NCBI GenBank assembly: GCA_001606155.1
Contig: LODT01000037.1
Span: 1,736,001 to 1,800,000, forward strand
DNA length: 64,000 nt
Origin: Tieghemostelium lacteum
Lineage: Eukaryota > Evosea > Eumycetozoa > Dictyosteliales > Raperosteliaceae
Direction of reading: 5' to 3'
Positions 11,008-20,369 of the stretch are shown one piece after another (the stretch's first letter is position 1; every line of letters starts with the position of its first letter). The translations under genes were made by a program, and so were the position numbers. The notes under the pieces were generated by a model, which made no database searches, had not been told where the DNA came from, and saw only the letters and a program-made list of their open reading frames with translations.

Positions 11008-11190
11008 TTAAACAAAGTTATTATTATTACTTTTTTTATCAGATTTGTAAATCAAATAAATCACACAAAAAAAAAAAATTAAAATTAAAATTCTGTCTTT
11101 GTTTATCAGACTTTTGGTGTAACCACCCACAATACTTTTAATTGAATTATCTAAACAAAATAATATCTTATCATTGTTTATTGAAACCAT
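11008..11190 (-). CDS. Small single-pass membrane protein (60 aa), unrecognised
   Basis: This short intronless frame begins MVSINNDKILFCLD after an A-rich leader of the kind dictyostelid genes use. It has an amphipathic N-terminal half, one hydrophobic helix (ILILIFFFCVIYLIY, about residues 34-48) and a KSDKKSNNNN tail, so it resembles a small tail-anchored protein. It lies between two convincing genes and its codon choice is ordinary for the region. A frame this short could be chance in AT-rich DNA, because Ile/Phe-rich helices arise readily there. Confidence 0.4.
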   Translation of the reverse strand: MVSINNDKILFCLDNSIKSIVGGYTKSLINKDRILILIFFFCVIYLIYKSDKKSNNNNFV

Positions 11191-11434
11191 GTTTTTTGTT
11201 TTTAATTGTTTTTTTTTTTTTGTTGTGTTAATTCCTACACTTTTTAGATGGATGAATTGATGCCTGTTGTTAATATTGTTGTTGTTATTGGGTTCTGGTT
11301 TTTGTAATTAATTGTTTCTTGTTGTTATTATTATTATTATTGGTGAATTGGAGAGTGTCATTGACTATATATTATATTTATAAAGATGAATTTTTGTATT
11401 TTGTAAATAGGATAATAAATGTTGTTGGTGTTGT

Positions 11435-13510
11435 CTATCTACGGTTTTGGTATGCCATAACAGTGTACAAACCATACAACAGAGAAGCTTGTTTGTGAGA
11501 ACAAACTGACAATAGAGAGATATGACATTTCTCATCTGGTTTCAGATTGTAACCTAACGTCAAGTAATCTGTTTTTGTAATCTTTTGGGGGAAGCAAACA
11601 GCCTTTTTTACAAAGTATTTTAGATTTTTGGGAAGGAATTCATTTACCTCTTTGTAATTGTAGTCGTCATGACACATTCCTTTTACTCTCTGGACATAGT
11701 ACCAAATAGCTCTTCTAAAAGGCAACGTATCAATATCCTCATTGTTATTGAATTTATAATAGGTCATGGTATAAACAAATGAAAACTCTTCATCTAGTAA
11801 AGGTGCTGCGTCTGGGAAATATCTACTAATGAGTTCATATCCATGATCTTTCCACGAATATTCCTGTACTGAAAATGTTTGGTACTCTCGAGATGAAACA
11901 TCAAAATCCTGATGTCCCATAGAATAGCTACCAATATATCTAGACAAATCAAAATTTGCACAAGGATTATTTGGAAGACTCTTTTCACTTGCTCCTACTG
12001 AATGATGTAATCTAGCTGGTTGTGGTCCAACAGCTGTTGAGGTAGTTGTAGTTGTAGTACTTGATGTAGCTGTTACATTACCTGAAGTAGAAGGAGAATG
12101 ATTACCACTATTACCATGTGATTCAGTTGATTCTATACCTGCATTGTGAAAGTTTTGTTGTCTAATATTTGAATAATCAACAGAATCGTCTTCATCGTCC
12201 TCGTCATCCTCCGATGAGTTTTTTCTCTTTTTTAAGAGTTCCATAACCTTTTCAGTGTCCTCTAAAGAAGATGGATTCTCTGATTCTGATCCTTCACAAT
12301 CGCTATCCATAGACATACTAAGTGTTGAAAAATTACTATTTAAACTATTATTATTATTATTATTATTGTTGTTATTATTATTGTTACAGTAATCAGATAT
12401 TGGGATTTCAGGAGTGATACCACAACAAAATACAAAACCTGATAATGATAAAAATGTACAAATTAAAACCATTGCATGAACCAACTCAGCAATAGACCAA
12501 GCATCAGCCCCCTTGACCAGATACTCAATATCCAATTTTGGCAATAACCAAGGTTGATGTGCCATTAATTGAACTACTTGTAAAAGGTTTTTCATCTTTT
12601 GAGGTATGTAATCGATACCCATTAACCAAGTTGGATCACCATGGTTCAAAAGAAATTCCTTTTCTTGCAATGCAACCATATACTGACAATTGTATCGAGC
12701 ACTGGCTAGAATTCCTATATAATTTCTCCAGTGAAGTGGAAGAGGTCCTGGATCTCTCATTACATTGTTATAGACCATTATGAACTTTTCTAGATACTGC
12801 GGATGCCATCCTAAAAGTCTTGTCAAATGATTTACTCTACCACTGTTTAAAAATATATCTTGATATAGTTTCCTGGTTAATTCATCGTCTGTGTTAATTG
12901 ATGGTAAATCTCTCTCTGGTGTAAATAAACTAATTTTCTGTTTAACTATAAAATATTTATCCTATAGTATATAATATAATATTCAATGTTAATAATTGAA
13001 ATTAAATGAATTATAAATTATAATAAAAATAAATAAAAGTGGTGTGTGGGGGGTAATTAAGTGAACTTTAGGAAGAATGTGTATCTAGTTGATTCTTACT
13101 GAAATAGTTTTTAAAAATGATTGTATAGGATCTCGTATTTCTGGAAAAGGACATTGAGTCGATAGAACAAAGAGTCTATTTAGACTCTGTTTAATGAGAA
13201 CTTCATTTTCTGAGAGAATTTGTATAATCTGTTCTACACCAGATTGACGTATGCTTATATCTGGTGATTGTAGATTTGCAAATGACTCATCTAAGCTCTG
13301 TAATTGTATTTGTGTTGGACCTCCTTTATGTTGTAGCTGTTGTTGTAATTGTTGAGGTTCTTCAACAGTGTTCCCACCATTACTATTATGTTGCTGAACC
13401 AATGTTGGAAACTGTTTGTCGGTCGAATACCTCTTGTTGGTAGGTGAATATTCCAAATTATCGTCTAATGATTCATTTGGAGGTGATTTATTCATTTCCA
13501 TGCTAATCAT
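11435..13510 (-). CDS. sesn: Sestrin
   Basis: Two exons, 13510-13100 and 12937-11435 (donor TCA|GTAAGA, acceptor AAACAG), give 637 aa. Residues 1-135 are a Gln-rich extension, then a predicted helical start (PERDLPSIN...LGWHPQYL). The sestrin N-domain carries the peroxidatic motif SARYNCQYMV (Cys about 221), followed by GDPTWLMGI, WSIAELVHAMVL and GFVFCCGI. A long Asn/Ser/Thr- and acid-rich insert separates it from the C-domain (SWKDHGYELISRYFP, DTLPFRRAIW, DEKCHISLL), which in human SESN2 binds leucine and GATOR2. Known role: stress-induced inhibition of TORC1 and redox defence. Compared with human SESN2 as I remember it, Cys and Tyr of the C-x-Y-x4-H triad are kept but the His position is Gln. 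The Thr, Arg and Glu expected in the leucine pocket are present, with one Thr replaced by Lys. Confidence 0.92.
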
Positions 13511-14065
13511 TATGGCCTAGCAATTTCGTTATAATTCTAAAAAAGCAAACAGAAAAAAAAAAAAAAAAATTAAAAAAATTTTTCTTCACTTTGTGTTTTT
13601 AAAATAATTTAATTATACTGCAGATCTGCTGTATCTTGTAGTTTCTAATTCTTCTTGCACTTTTTAACTAAAACTTGTTATTGATAAATTAAAGCTTCTA
13701 AAAAAAGTTTTCACAACAAGTTTAAATATTTATACTTGTTAACAATTATTGTTTATAAAAGAAATTTTTAATAAAAATAATTTTCATATGATTATTAGAG
13801 GAAAATATTGAATTGTGGTGTAATAGAGTAAAAGAGCGTGTTAGATATATATTGTGTCATTACATTAAAGAATGTCTATTCTTTTTCTATTTTATTTAAA
13901 AAAGAAGAAAGAGATAATAATAATAAAGTGGGTGGGTGGGATAATGTTTTTGACATTTTGAAATAAACACAAAAAACAACTATACCCCTCTACACACTCC
14001 CATCCTCTACACACTCTATTTATATTAAAATATATATCTTTATCACACACTACTGTAGAAATTTT

Positions 14066-14133
14066 TGAAATTGAAATTGAACAAGGGAATCTATTTTAAG
14101 AACACTCTGTGTATTTCAGAAATTTCAATTTCA
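14066..14133. repeat. 13-bp perfect inverted repeat, 42-nt spacer
   Basis: The left arm TGAAATTGAAATT (14066-14078) is exactly reverse-complementary to the right arm AATTTCAATTTCA (14121-14133). In AT-rich DNA this could be chance. It lies about 600 bp upstream of sestrin, so a regulatory site or transcript hairpin is possible. Confidence 0.5.
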
Positions 14134-15032
14134 CTTTTTCAATTTCATTATAATAATTGTTAAGCACTCTGAGAAGTAGAGTGTGTACAAATGAGTGTGG
14201 TCATTTATTGTTGTTTTACCATTCAAATAAAAATAATTTTCAATCGTTAGATAATCTACTACTAATTAAATAATAATAAGATGTGCCAATTGTTGTATAG
14301 ATTAGATTATATTTATTATAATCACTCAGTTTTTTTAAAAAAAAATAAACCAATCTATTTATCTATTATCTGAATGCCTTTATATTCAAAAACCAAATAA
14401 CCAATGAAAATTAATAATCAAATGTTAATTCAGATAAAGAATAAACTAATAAAAAAAGACAAAAATTTGTTGTTTTTGATAACTTTGCAGCTCTTTTTAT
14501 TTATCATAGGTATAATATTTTGACAATTAAGATCACTATATCAGGTATAAAATGTATTAATAATGGTGTCTAATTATCAAAATGGCTTATTTGAATTATT
14601 AATATGATTTGTTTAAAATGTCATTACTTGACTCTAAATTTTTTTGTTCCCCATTATATTAGGTCGGTGGAGTTTAGCGATAAACATAAAACCTTTTTAA
14701 TCATGATATTTAAACCAAATCAATCATATACTATACTATAGAGCACTTACATTCTGTAAATTGATATAATGAAAATGTAAAAAAAATTTTAGACACAAAT
14801 AGCCAAAACTAAACAAACGAAAGTTTTTTACCAAAATTTTTTACATAATTTTTATCAAATCTATATTTATTCTAAAGTAAATCTAGATTATGTAAAAAAT
14901 GAAATAAAATAATTAAAATAAAGATTAATGAATTGATTTCATTCATACAAATAGAACAACATTTTTATTTGGTTTTTAAATTTGAGATAAAAGATTGAAA
15001 AAAAGAGAGGCTTTAATGAGTTTAGCAATCAC

Positions 15033-15099
15033 AAGACCATGTTCACATATGGACCACACCATCACAGTAGACAGTTACGTGATTTTAAACCAAATGATG
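15033..15099 (-). ncRNA. Candidate small structured RNA, copy 2 of a tandem pair
   Basis: On the minus strand this unit reads as two small hairpins separated by TGTGGT. The first is CTGTC pairing with GATGG (two G-U pairs); the second is CCAT pairing with ATGG. The same layout occurs in the sister unit at 15160-15232, with changes that keep pairing. The G-U pairs work only in the minus-strand RNA, which points to that strand. I recognise no known class, and no promoter element was seen, so a plain repeat is the alternative. Confidence 0.35.
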
Positions 15100-15159
15100 T
15101 GAATTGAAATTGGACAACTAACTTGAAAGCTCCAGATAATGGTTGTTCTTGTATTGGAT

Positions 15160-15232
15160 AACCAAGTCTAACATTTGGACCACACTATCAGCAGTAGATA
15201 GATTCGTAGTTTTATTATTTTAACCAATGATG
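15160..15232 (-). ncRNA. Candidate small structured RNA, copy 1 of a tandem pair
   Basis: This is the sister of the unit at 15033-15099, about 60 bp away in the same orientation. Its first hairpin is CTATC/GATAG and its second CCAA/TTGG, so three pairs differ from the other copy yet all remain paired. Shared blocks include TCTACTG, TGTGGTCCA and CATCATT near the minus-strand 5' end. The pairing-preserving changes argue for RNA-level selection, but with only two copies the evidence is thin. Confidence 0.35.
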
Positions 15233-15443
15233 CTAGACAAAACTGATATCCAATACTAAACCCAGTTATCTTTACTATTTTTAATATTAATCCCTTGAAT
15301 CTATTTTAATCTGTAAACCAATCTACAAGCAACTTGAATAAACCATAGCAAACTATAAAGCCAAAAGAAACTGACCAAGCAATTGAGGACCTAATTTACT
15401 AGACTACTAGCTAAGAAAACAAAATTAAAATTATTAAAGCAAC

Positions 15444-15971
15444 CTAATGTTGCTGTTGGAGTTTTTTTTGTTTCTTCTCTAACCTTTTTGCTTTGTCCAA
15501 CTTCTGCTTTTCGTAGAACTTCTTGTTCTTCTCCTGTCTTCTAGTCAATTTCTTGACCTCTTCTTTTGGTTGTTGTTGTTGTTGTTGTTGTTCTTCTTCT
15601 TGTTGTTCTTGTTCTTGTTCTTGTTCTTGTTGTTGTTGTTGTTTTTGTTGTTCTTGTTCTTGTTCTTGTTGTTGTTGTTGTTGTAGAACTTGTTGTTGTT
15701 GTTCTTGTTCTTGTTCTTGTTCTTGTTTTTGTTGTTGTAGAACTTGTTGTTGTTCTTTTTCTAGTTGTTGTTGTTCTTGTTCTTGTTCTTGTTCTTGTTG
15801 TTGTTGTTCTTGTTGATGTTGTTGATGGAGTACTTTATCAATCTCCATATTAAAATTAATATTATTATTAATTTTTTGATTCAATTTAAATGAATCAATG
15901 TGATCAAGAAATTCACTGTACTCAGTGTTGAAGAATCTCTGACCAATGGTATTCATGATGAATTTGAACAT
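15444..15971 (-). CDS. Gln/Glu-repeat protein, function unknown
   Basis: A single exon encodes 175 aa. The N-terminal 40 residues (MFKFIMNTIGQRFFNTEYSEFL...) are ordinary sequence. About residues 49-140 are a Q/E tract made of QQ, QE and EQ units (CAA and GAA codons, 15565-15830). The last 35 residues are a Lys/Arg-rich helix (LTRRQEKNKKFYEKQKLDKAK). The central tract should be one long charged helix or coiled coil. Long opposite-strand frames of Cys or Val runs here are mirrors of the CAA/GAA repeat. I do not recognise the ends; nucleolar or RNA-binding function would be a guess. Confidence 0.6.
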   Translation of the reverse strand: MFKFIMNTIGQRFFNTEYSEFLDHIDSFKLNQKINNNINFNMEIDKVLHQQHQQEQQQQEQEQEQEQQQLEKEQQQVLQQQKQEQEQEQEQQQQVLQQQQQQEQEQEQQKQQQQQEQEQEQEQQEEEQQQQQQQPKEEVKKLTRRQEKNKKFYEKQKLDKAKRLEKKQKKLQQQH

Positions 15972-16144
15972 GATTTAATATTAAAATTGATTTGTTTAAA
16001 GTTTTAAAAAAAATTGAAGTTGTAATTGAAATTAACTGTTGTAGAGATAATGTTTTTCTCAAAAAAATGCGAAATGATTTAATGAATTTCAACAATAAAA
16101 AAAAGAAATTAATTTTGAAAATTTATAGATTTAAATATACATAT

Positions 16145-18193
16145 TTATTGCGTGGGTGATCTTACTTTACCGAAAATTTCATTTGAACTGTCATCAGAGT
16201 CATCCAATTTTTCCAATTCATCAAATTCACTGTCTTTGTGTTGTCTCAATTTGAATGTGTTTCTCAACTTTTCTCTAAATGATTGTACCTTTTTGATAGG
16301 TTGAGGTTGATGAGGATGTTGATGGCTGTCATTGATATGAGGTTGAAGATATCTATCATTACTTCCAATATAACTTGTCATTGTTGGGTCATCTTGATTG
16401 GTTATAATAGAAGTTGTGTTATTCAATTGATTTAGATCTCTAAGATCTCTGTCTTTAAGTTTTAGTGCTGTACTTGACTTTGTTCTATCTGGTAGACTAC
16501 CTGTAATCTGTGAGAGAATAGGTAGGATTGCATGTGTTTGTGGTATCAGTTCGTGTATATATGGTAATATAGATTTAGTCCTATCCAGTAGTTGAGGTAG
16601 GTTAGGTACAACCTTCTCCATGTGTGGTACCAGATACTGAAGATACGGCGCAAGGTAATCCAACTGGGGTACAATAATGTCAATGTGAAGTACCAAAGAG
16701 TCTATATAAGGAAGCATTGCTGGTATATATGGAGATATCTCATGCATGTGTGCTGACAACTCGTTTATATAAGGTAGAAGGTATTTACTATGAGGTAAGA
16801 GTGCAGGTGCATAAGGGAGTAGTGTACCCATAAAAGGAATAAGTTTCTGTGCATATGGTAACAGTGTGTTACAGTATGGTAAGAGAAGGTGAATGTGAGG
16901 TAACAGTTGGTCTATGTATGGTAAAAGTGTGTCTTTACTCTCCAATAAATCATCCATGTGATTTAGTAAAAAACTGAAATGAGGCATCAACTGAGGTATA
17001 TATGGATAGATACGGTTAATCAGTGGGATTAGTTTATGCGAATGGTACATTAACAATGATGCGTGAGGTAATAGAAGGTCTAAATGAGGTAGGAGTTTAG
17101 GTGAATAAGGTAACAGAACTTGACATCGAGGTGCTATAATGTGACTATAAGGAAGTAATTTCTTTGCGTGAGGGATAAGGATCTTTGTATATGGAATGAG
17201 GTCGAGGAGGTATGGCTCGAGTACTGGTATATAGGGTATCAAGTCATCGCAGTTCTTGACTAATGCATCCATGTGAGGTAAGAGTGAGTTCATGTAGGGT
17301 ATTATTAGGTGAATATATGGTGATAGCTGTCGGACTCGAGGTAAGAGATCAGGAGCGTAGGGAAGAAGCACTGGAAGATGATCGATAATGACATCCATGT
17401 GAATTAATAGAGAATCAATTTCTTTGACAATTTGTGGGAGATATATTTGAATTTGAGGTAGATAGGGGAGGAGTTTATCTAAATGTGGAAGTAATTGATC
17501 TGCATAGGGTAAAAGTTGATGTGAATACGGTGAGAGTACTGTAATGTGTGGAAGAAGTTGACCAATATATGGTTTCAGTTGTTTCATATGTTTCAATATT
17601 ATTCTACAATTTGGTAACAACACGTGAAGATGAGGAATTAATTGATTTACATAGGGTTCTAGATCATTGTAATGTTCCATAATGTCGTCTAGATAGGGTT
17701 CTAATTCATCAAAATTCTCTAAAAATACATCCAAATTTGGTAGAATATTGTCCATGTGGTCTAATATCTTGTCCATGTGTTTAGATATCCTAGGTATCAA
17801 AGGTAGCAGTCTATCAAGATGTGGTGATAGTTTCTCAAAATTTACTAAAATCTTTTTCATGTGTGGTTCAATGTAATCAAGATTATCAATAACCATAGAC
17901 AACTGAGTTTGGTTCAATAAAGGCATTCTATCTAATAACTCATTAGAATATAGTAACATACTACGATAGTGGCCTATAATCTCATACTTCTTTTTCCAAA
18001 GTATTGGTGTATTTATTACTATAATTCTAAACATCATATTAATATTTACTATTGGTGTGCTTTCTAATGTGGGTAGAGGTGAAATAGGTACATACCTTCC
18101 CCTAGATAAACCTCTGATAAAACTATGGGGGTATAGGAATATAATACTAATTAAAATGACTAAAATACCCCATATTATAGCTGTAATAACCAT
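16145..18193 (-). CDS. Proline-heptad repeat protein (about 67 unbroken x-x-L-L-P-Y/H-x units), membrane-anchored
   Basis: A single exon encodes 682 aa. Residues 1-22 are a hydrophobic anchor or signal (MVITAIIWGILVILISIIFLY). From about residue 92 to 560 the chain divides into some 67 consecutive seven-residue units with no gap. The consensus is (P/D/H)-x-L-L-P-(Y/H)-(hydrophobic), for example DQLLPHL, DKLLPYL, HLLLPYC, NTLLPYA, with Tyr and His units often alternating. A Pro every seventh residue excludes an ordinary coiled coil and suggests a regular extended or solenoid rod, possibly amphipathic. The last 120 residues are polar and charged (KKVQSFREKLRNTF...) and probably disordered. I recognise no named family. 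The constant register across 469 residues shows selection on repeat geometry. Confidence 0.85.
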   Translation of the reverse strand: MVITAIIWGILVILISIIFLYPHSFIRGLSRGRYVPISPLPTLESTPIVNINMMFRIIVINTPILWKKKYEIIGHYRSMLLYSNELLDRMPLLNQTQLSMVIDNLDYIEPHMKKILVNFEKLSPHLDRLLPLIPRISKHMDKILDHMDNILPNLDVFLENFDELEPYLDDIMEHYNDLEPYVNQLIPHLHVLLPNCRIILKHMKQLKPYIGQLLPHITVLSPYSHQLLPYADQLLPHLDKLLPYLPQIQIYLPQIVKEIDSLLIHMDVIIDHLPVLLPYAPDLLPRVRQLSPYIHLIIPYMNSLLPHMDALVKNCDDLIPYIPVLEPYLLDLIPYTKILIPHAKKLLPYSHIIAPRCQVLLPYSPKLLPHLDLLLPHASLLMYHSHKLIPLINRIYPYIPQLMPHFSFLLNHMDDLLESKDTLLPYIDQLLPHIHLLLPYCNTLLPYAQKLIPFMGTLLPYAPALLPHSKYLLPYINELSAHMHEISPYIPAMLPYIDSLVLHIDIIVPQLDYLAPYLQYLVPHMEKVVPNLPQLLDRTKSILPYIHELIPQTHAILPILSQITGSLPDRTKSSTALKLKDRDLRDLNQLNNTTSIITNQDDPTMTSYIGSNDRYLQPHINDSHQHPHQPQPIKKVQSFREKLRNTFKLRQHKDSEFDELEKLDDSDDSSNEIFGKVRSPTQ

Positions 18194-18581
18194 TTTTTTT
18201 AGATAATAGAAATAATAAATTTATTTTTAAAAATTCACACTTCTACTACTAACTATCTGACAATTGTTTAAAACATTAGAAATAATTATTTAAAACATTT
18301 AAGTGTGCAAAGAAATTAATTATAAAAAAGTATAGAAAATTATAAAAAAAAAATCTTAAATTAATTGAGTGGGGTAAATGGAAATATTTCGTTAATTTTT
18401 GTATGATAGAGATTTTAATTACTCATTGTTTTCAAATGAATAATACAACCTATTTGTGTGTTAAAATTGATCTCTTTTAAAAATTGATTTCTACTCGAAG
18501 AGATCTCTATTTTTTTCTACTAAAATTTATAACAACTTTTTTTTTTCAAATTTTTAAATTTATATCACCCGCCTTTCCCAA
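18194..18581. other. Intergenic promoter region between divergent genes
   Basis: AT-rich sequence lies between the divergent starts of the heptad protein (minus) and the E2 gene (plus). No ORF, RNA or clear element is seen. Confidence 0.5.
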
Positions 18582-19623
18582 ATGACAAACAATAATAATA
18601 ATAATAATAAAAAAACAAGTAATCTACAGATGGTGCCACCAATCAATAAAATTGATTTTAATAAAGTTAGTTCATCATATCCAGCACAGTTAGTTAGCAG
18701 AGTTAAATATGAAATTAATCTATTTGAAAATGATCCACCTCCTGGAATATATGCATCTATTGTAAATGACCAAATAAATACCTTAGAAGCTTCAGTTTTA
18801 GGTCCACAAGACACACCATACGATAAAGGTGTATTCAAACTTGAGATATCACTACCTTTTAAGTAAATATGACTTTTAGATCCGCTATAGATTGAATAAT
18901 TGAATTAACATCTACTTTACTCTAACCTCCTACAGATACCCTTTTGAACCGCCACAAATTAAATTTATAACACCTATTTATCATCCCAATATAGATTCAA
19001 ATGGTAGAATATGTTTAGATATTTTATATATGCCTCCAAAAGGAGAATGGAAACCAGCACTTAATTTACTTTCAGTTTTGAATTCAATTAGACTACTAAT
19101 GTCAAACCCTAATCCACATGATCCTTTAATGACTGATATTACTGAAATTTATAAAAACAATCATGCACAATTTATACAGACTGCGCAATCTTGGACTAGA
19201 AAACATGCAATGGATATACAGTTTCAGGAAAAGGATAAGAATGATTTTAGAAAAAAGAGACTGAGGGGTCAGGAACCTGAACCTTCAAAATATGAACCCG
19301 ATGTAAAGAATATTAAATACTCACTAAGGAGTCATCATGAGGGTGATAATGGCAATGATGATGATAATGATGAGGTTGATGAAGATGATTTTGATAGTGA
19401 TGATATAGTAGAAGAAGATTTTAGTAATAATGATAATAATAACAAAAGTAATGGTAATGGAGTTAACTCTACTACTACTACTACTACCACAACCACTACT
19501 AAAACGGATACATACAGTAATTCAACTAAAAACAATAATACCATTGGTCATGGTGAAATTAATAATGAACTATACCAAAATACTAATAATAATGAAGAAG
19601 ACGAGCAAGATGATGAATGGTAA
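18582..19623 (+). CDS. Ubiquitin-conjugating enzyme E2, UBE2T-like, with long acidic tail
   Basis: Exons 18582-18862 and 18936-19623 (donor GTAAAT, acceptor CTACAG, frame kept as PFK|YPFEPP) give 322 aa. A short Asn leader precedes the UBC fold (about 25-180) with YPFEPPQIKF, HPNID and RICLDIL; the catalytic Cys is about residue 120. Features typical of UBE2T are PPKGEWKPALNL, LLMSNPNPHDPLM and SWTRKHA. UBE2T is the E2 of the Fanconi anaemia pathway, working with FANCL to monoubiquitinate FANCD2-FANCI at DNA crosslinks. After the fold there are about 140 residues of Asp/Glu/Asn/Thr-rich sequence, longer than the human tail. The UBE2T assignment rests on remembered motifs; a UBE2S/UBE2N-type enzyme is less likely. 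Confidence 0.9.
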
Positions 19624-19699
19624 TCTTCTCCGATATTGTAAATAAATGTAAATGATATATCATTAATAAACAATTTGATATTTCTTTAATTAAATGACC

Positions 19700-19915
19700 C
19701 GGAGTGATGTTAGGTTGCAACATTGCACCAGTTAGAGTTTCATAAGGTCAATTGGACCGGAACAATTGTACCAAACAAAACTAACAAAATGACGAGCTAG
19801 ACTGTCTTCTGTGAAGAGAACCCCACAATCATGAGTTCTGCCTTGCGCCTGACAGAAATATTGCTTGGTAGATTCATCAGCCTATTTTGCTCTAACTGGC
19901 GTATCTAATCATTTT
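19700..19915 (-). ncRNA. Candidate structured non-coding RNA (about 215 nt), class unknown
   Basis: This GC-richer island in AT-rich DNA has a perfect 10-bp long-range stem: CCAGTTAGAG (19890-19899, minus) pairs with CTCTAACTGG (19728-19737). On the minus strand it extends by a G-U and a C-G pair to 12 bp. Inside are smaller hairpins (TTCTG/CAGAA, TGTG/CACA, GGTC/GACC), and after the stem a TGCAA/TTGCA hairpin. A CCCATAA box lies about 60-65 bp upstream of the likely start, and a TATA-like stretch (19921-19935) lies between. That arrangement is known for dictyostelid snRNA, snoRNA and class I RNA genes. It does not match U1, U2, U4, U5 or U6, SRP, RNase P or MRP motifs I know. Ends are estimates. 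Confidence 0.55.
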
Positions 19916-19974
19916 TCACTAATTTTATAAATTATCTGAAATGATCAAAAATGTTAAGAAAATTAATAGTAATT

Positions 19975-19981
19975 TTATGGG
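19975..19981 (-). promoter_or_regulatory. DUSE-like element (CCCATAA)
   Basis: The minus strand reads TTCCCATAAAA. The Dictyostelium upstream sequence element CCCATAA normally sits about 60 bp before small ncRNA genes. Here the stem of the candidate RNA begins 74 bp downstream. A heptamer alone would be weak, but position and strand agree with the RNA structure. Confidence 0.5.
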
Positions 19982-20369
19982 AATTAGATATTTGTGAATG
20001 ATGTCCAAAACTAAAATTTTGATTCCCAAACAAAACATGCACTTTGGATTTGAATTAACTCTATTTCCACATTTGACTCCAAATCAATATCAATCAACTG
20101 GTGCAGGTTTTATACCAGGAGGAAATCCTGCTTCTAATTCCACCAACAACATCATCTTCAACTCCAACCTCTATTATAAGTACTACCACTACAACTACTA
20201 ATACTACAAATTAAACTCCCAAATTTGGTGTGTGGATCTCCCACACACAACACCAAAAAATACCCAAACCCCTCTATAACAATATAATAATTTCAAAAAA
20301 ATTTAAACCCTACCTCTCTCTTTCCTCTCTGTGTGCAAGTTACTTCTCCTCTATCAATCTATTTAAATC

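Larger units (their letters stand above)
13511..15443. other. 1.9-kb gene-free stretch with inverted repeat and duplicated hairpin unit
   Basis: No ORF of believable quality lies here. It contains the sestrin promoter side and the 3' side of the Gln-rich gene. Visible structure: a 13-bp perfect inverted repeat (arms 14066-14078 and 14121-14133), a small hairpin near 14166-14184 (CACTCT/AGAGTG), and two diverged copies of a unit of about 70 bp at 15033-15099 and 15160-15232, entered separately. No tRNA-like B box or DUSE element was found. Confidence 0.55.
19624..20369. other. Gene-free stretch holding a candidate ncRNA and its upstream element
   Basis: This stretch lies between the E2 gene and the FNIP gene. 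It contains a structured minus-strand RNA candidate (about 19700-19915) and a CCCATAA element (19975-19981), both entered separately. A 67-codon plus-strand frame at 19998-20201 has no recognisable similarity and is not called. Confidence 0.55.

Noticed and set aside
15523-15853. Plus-strand frames made of Cys/Ser or Val/Leu runs
   Set aside because: They are exact mirrors of the CAA/GAA codon repeat in the minus-strand Gln/Glu-rich protein and have no independent support.
19998-20201. 67-codon plus-strand frame (with GAGFIPGGNPASN)
   Set aside because: No recognisable similarity, weak codon signal toward its end, and it overlaps the promoter side of the ncRNA candidate. It might be a gene scrap but I cannot support it.
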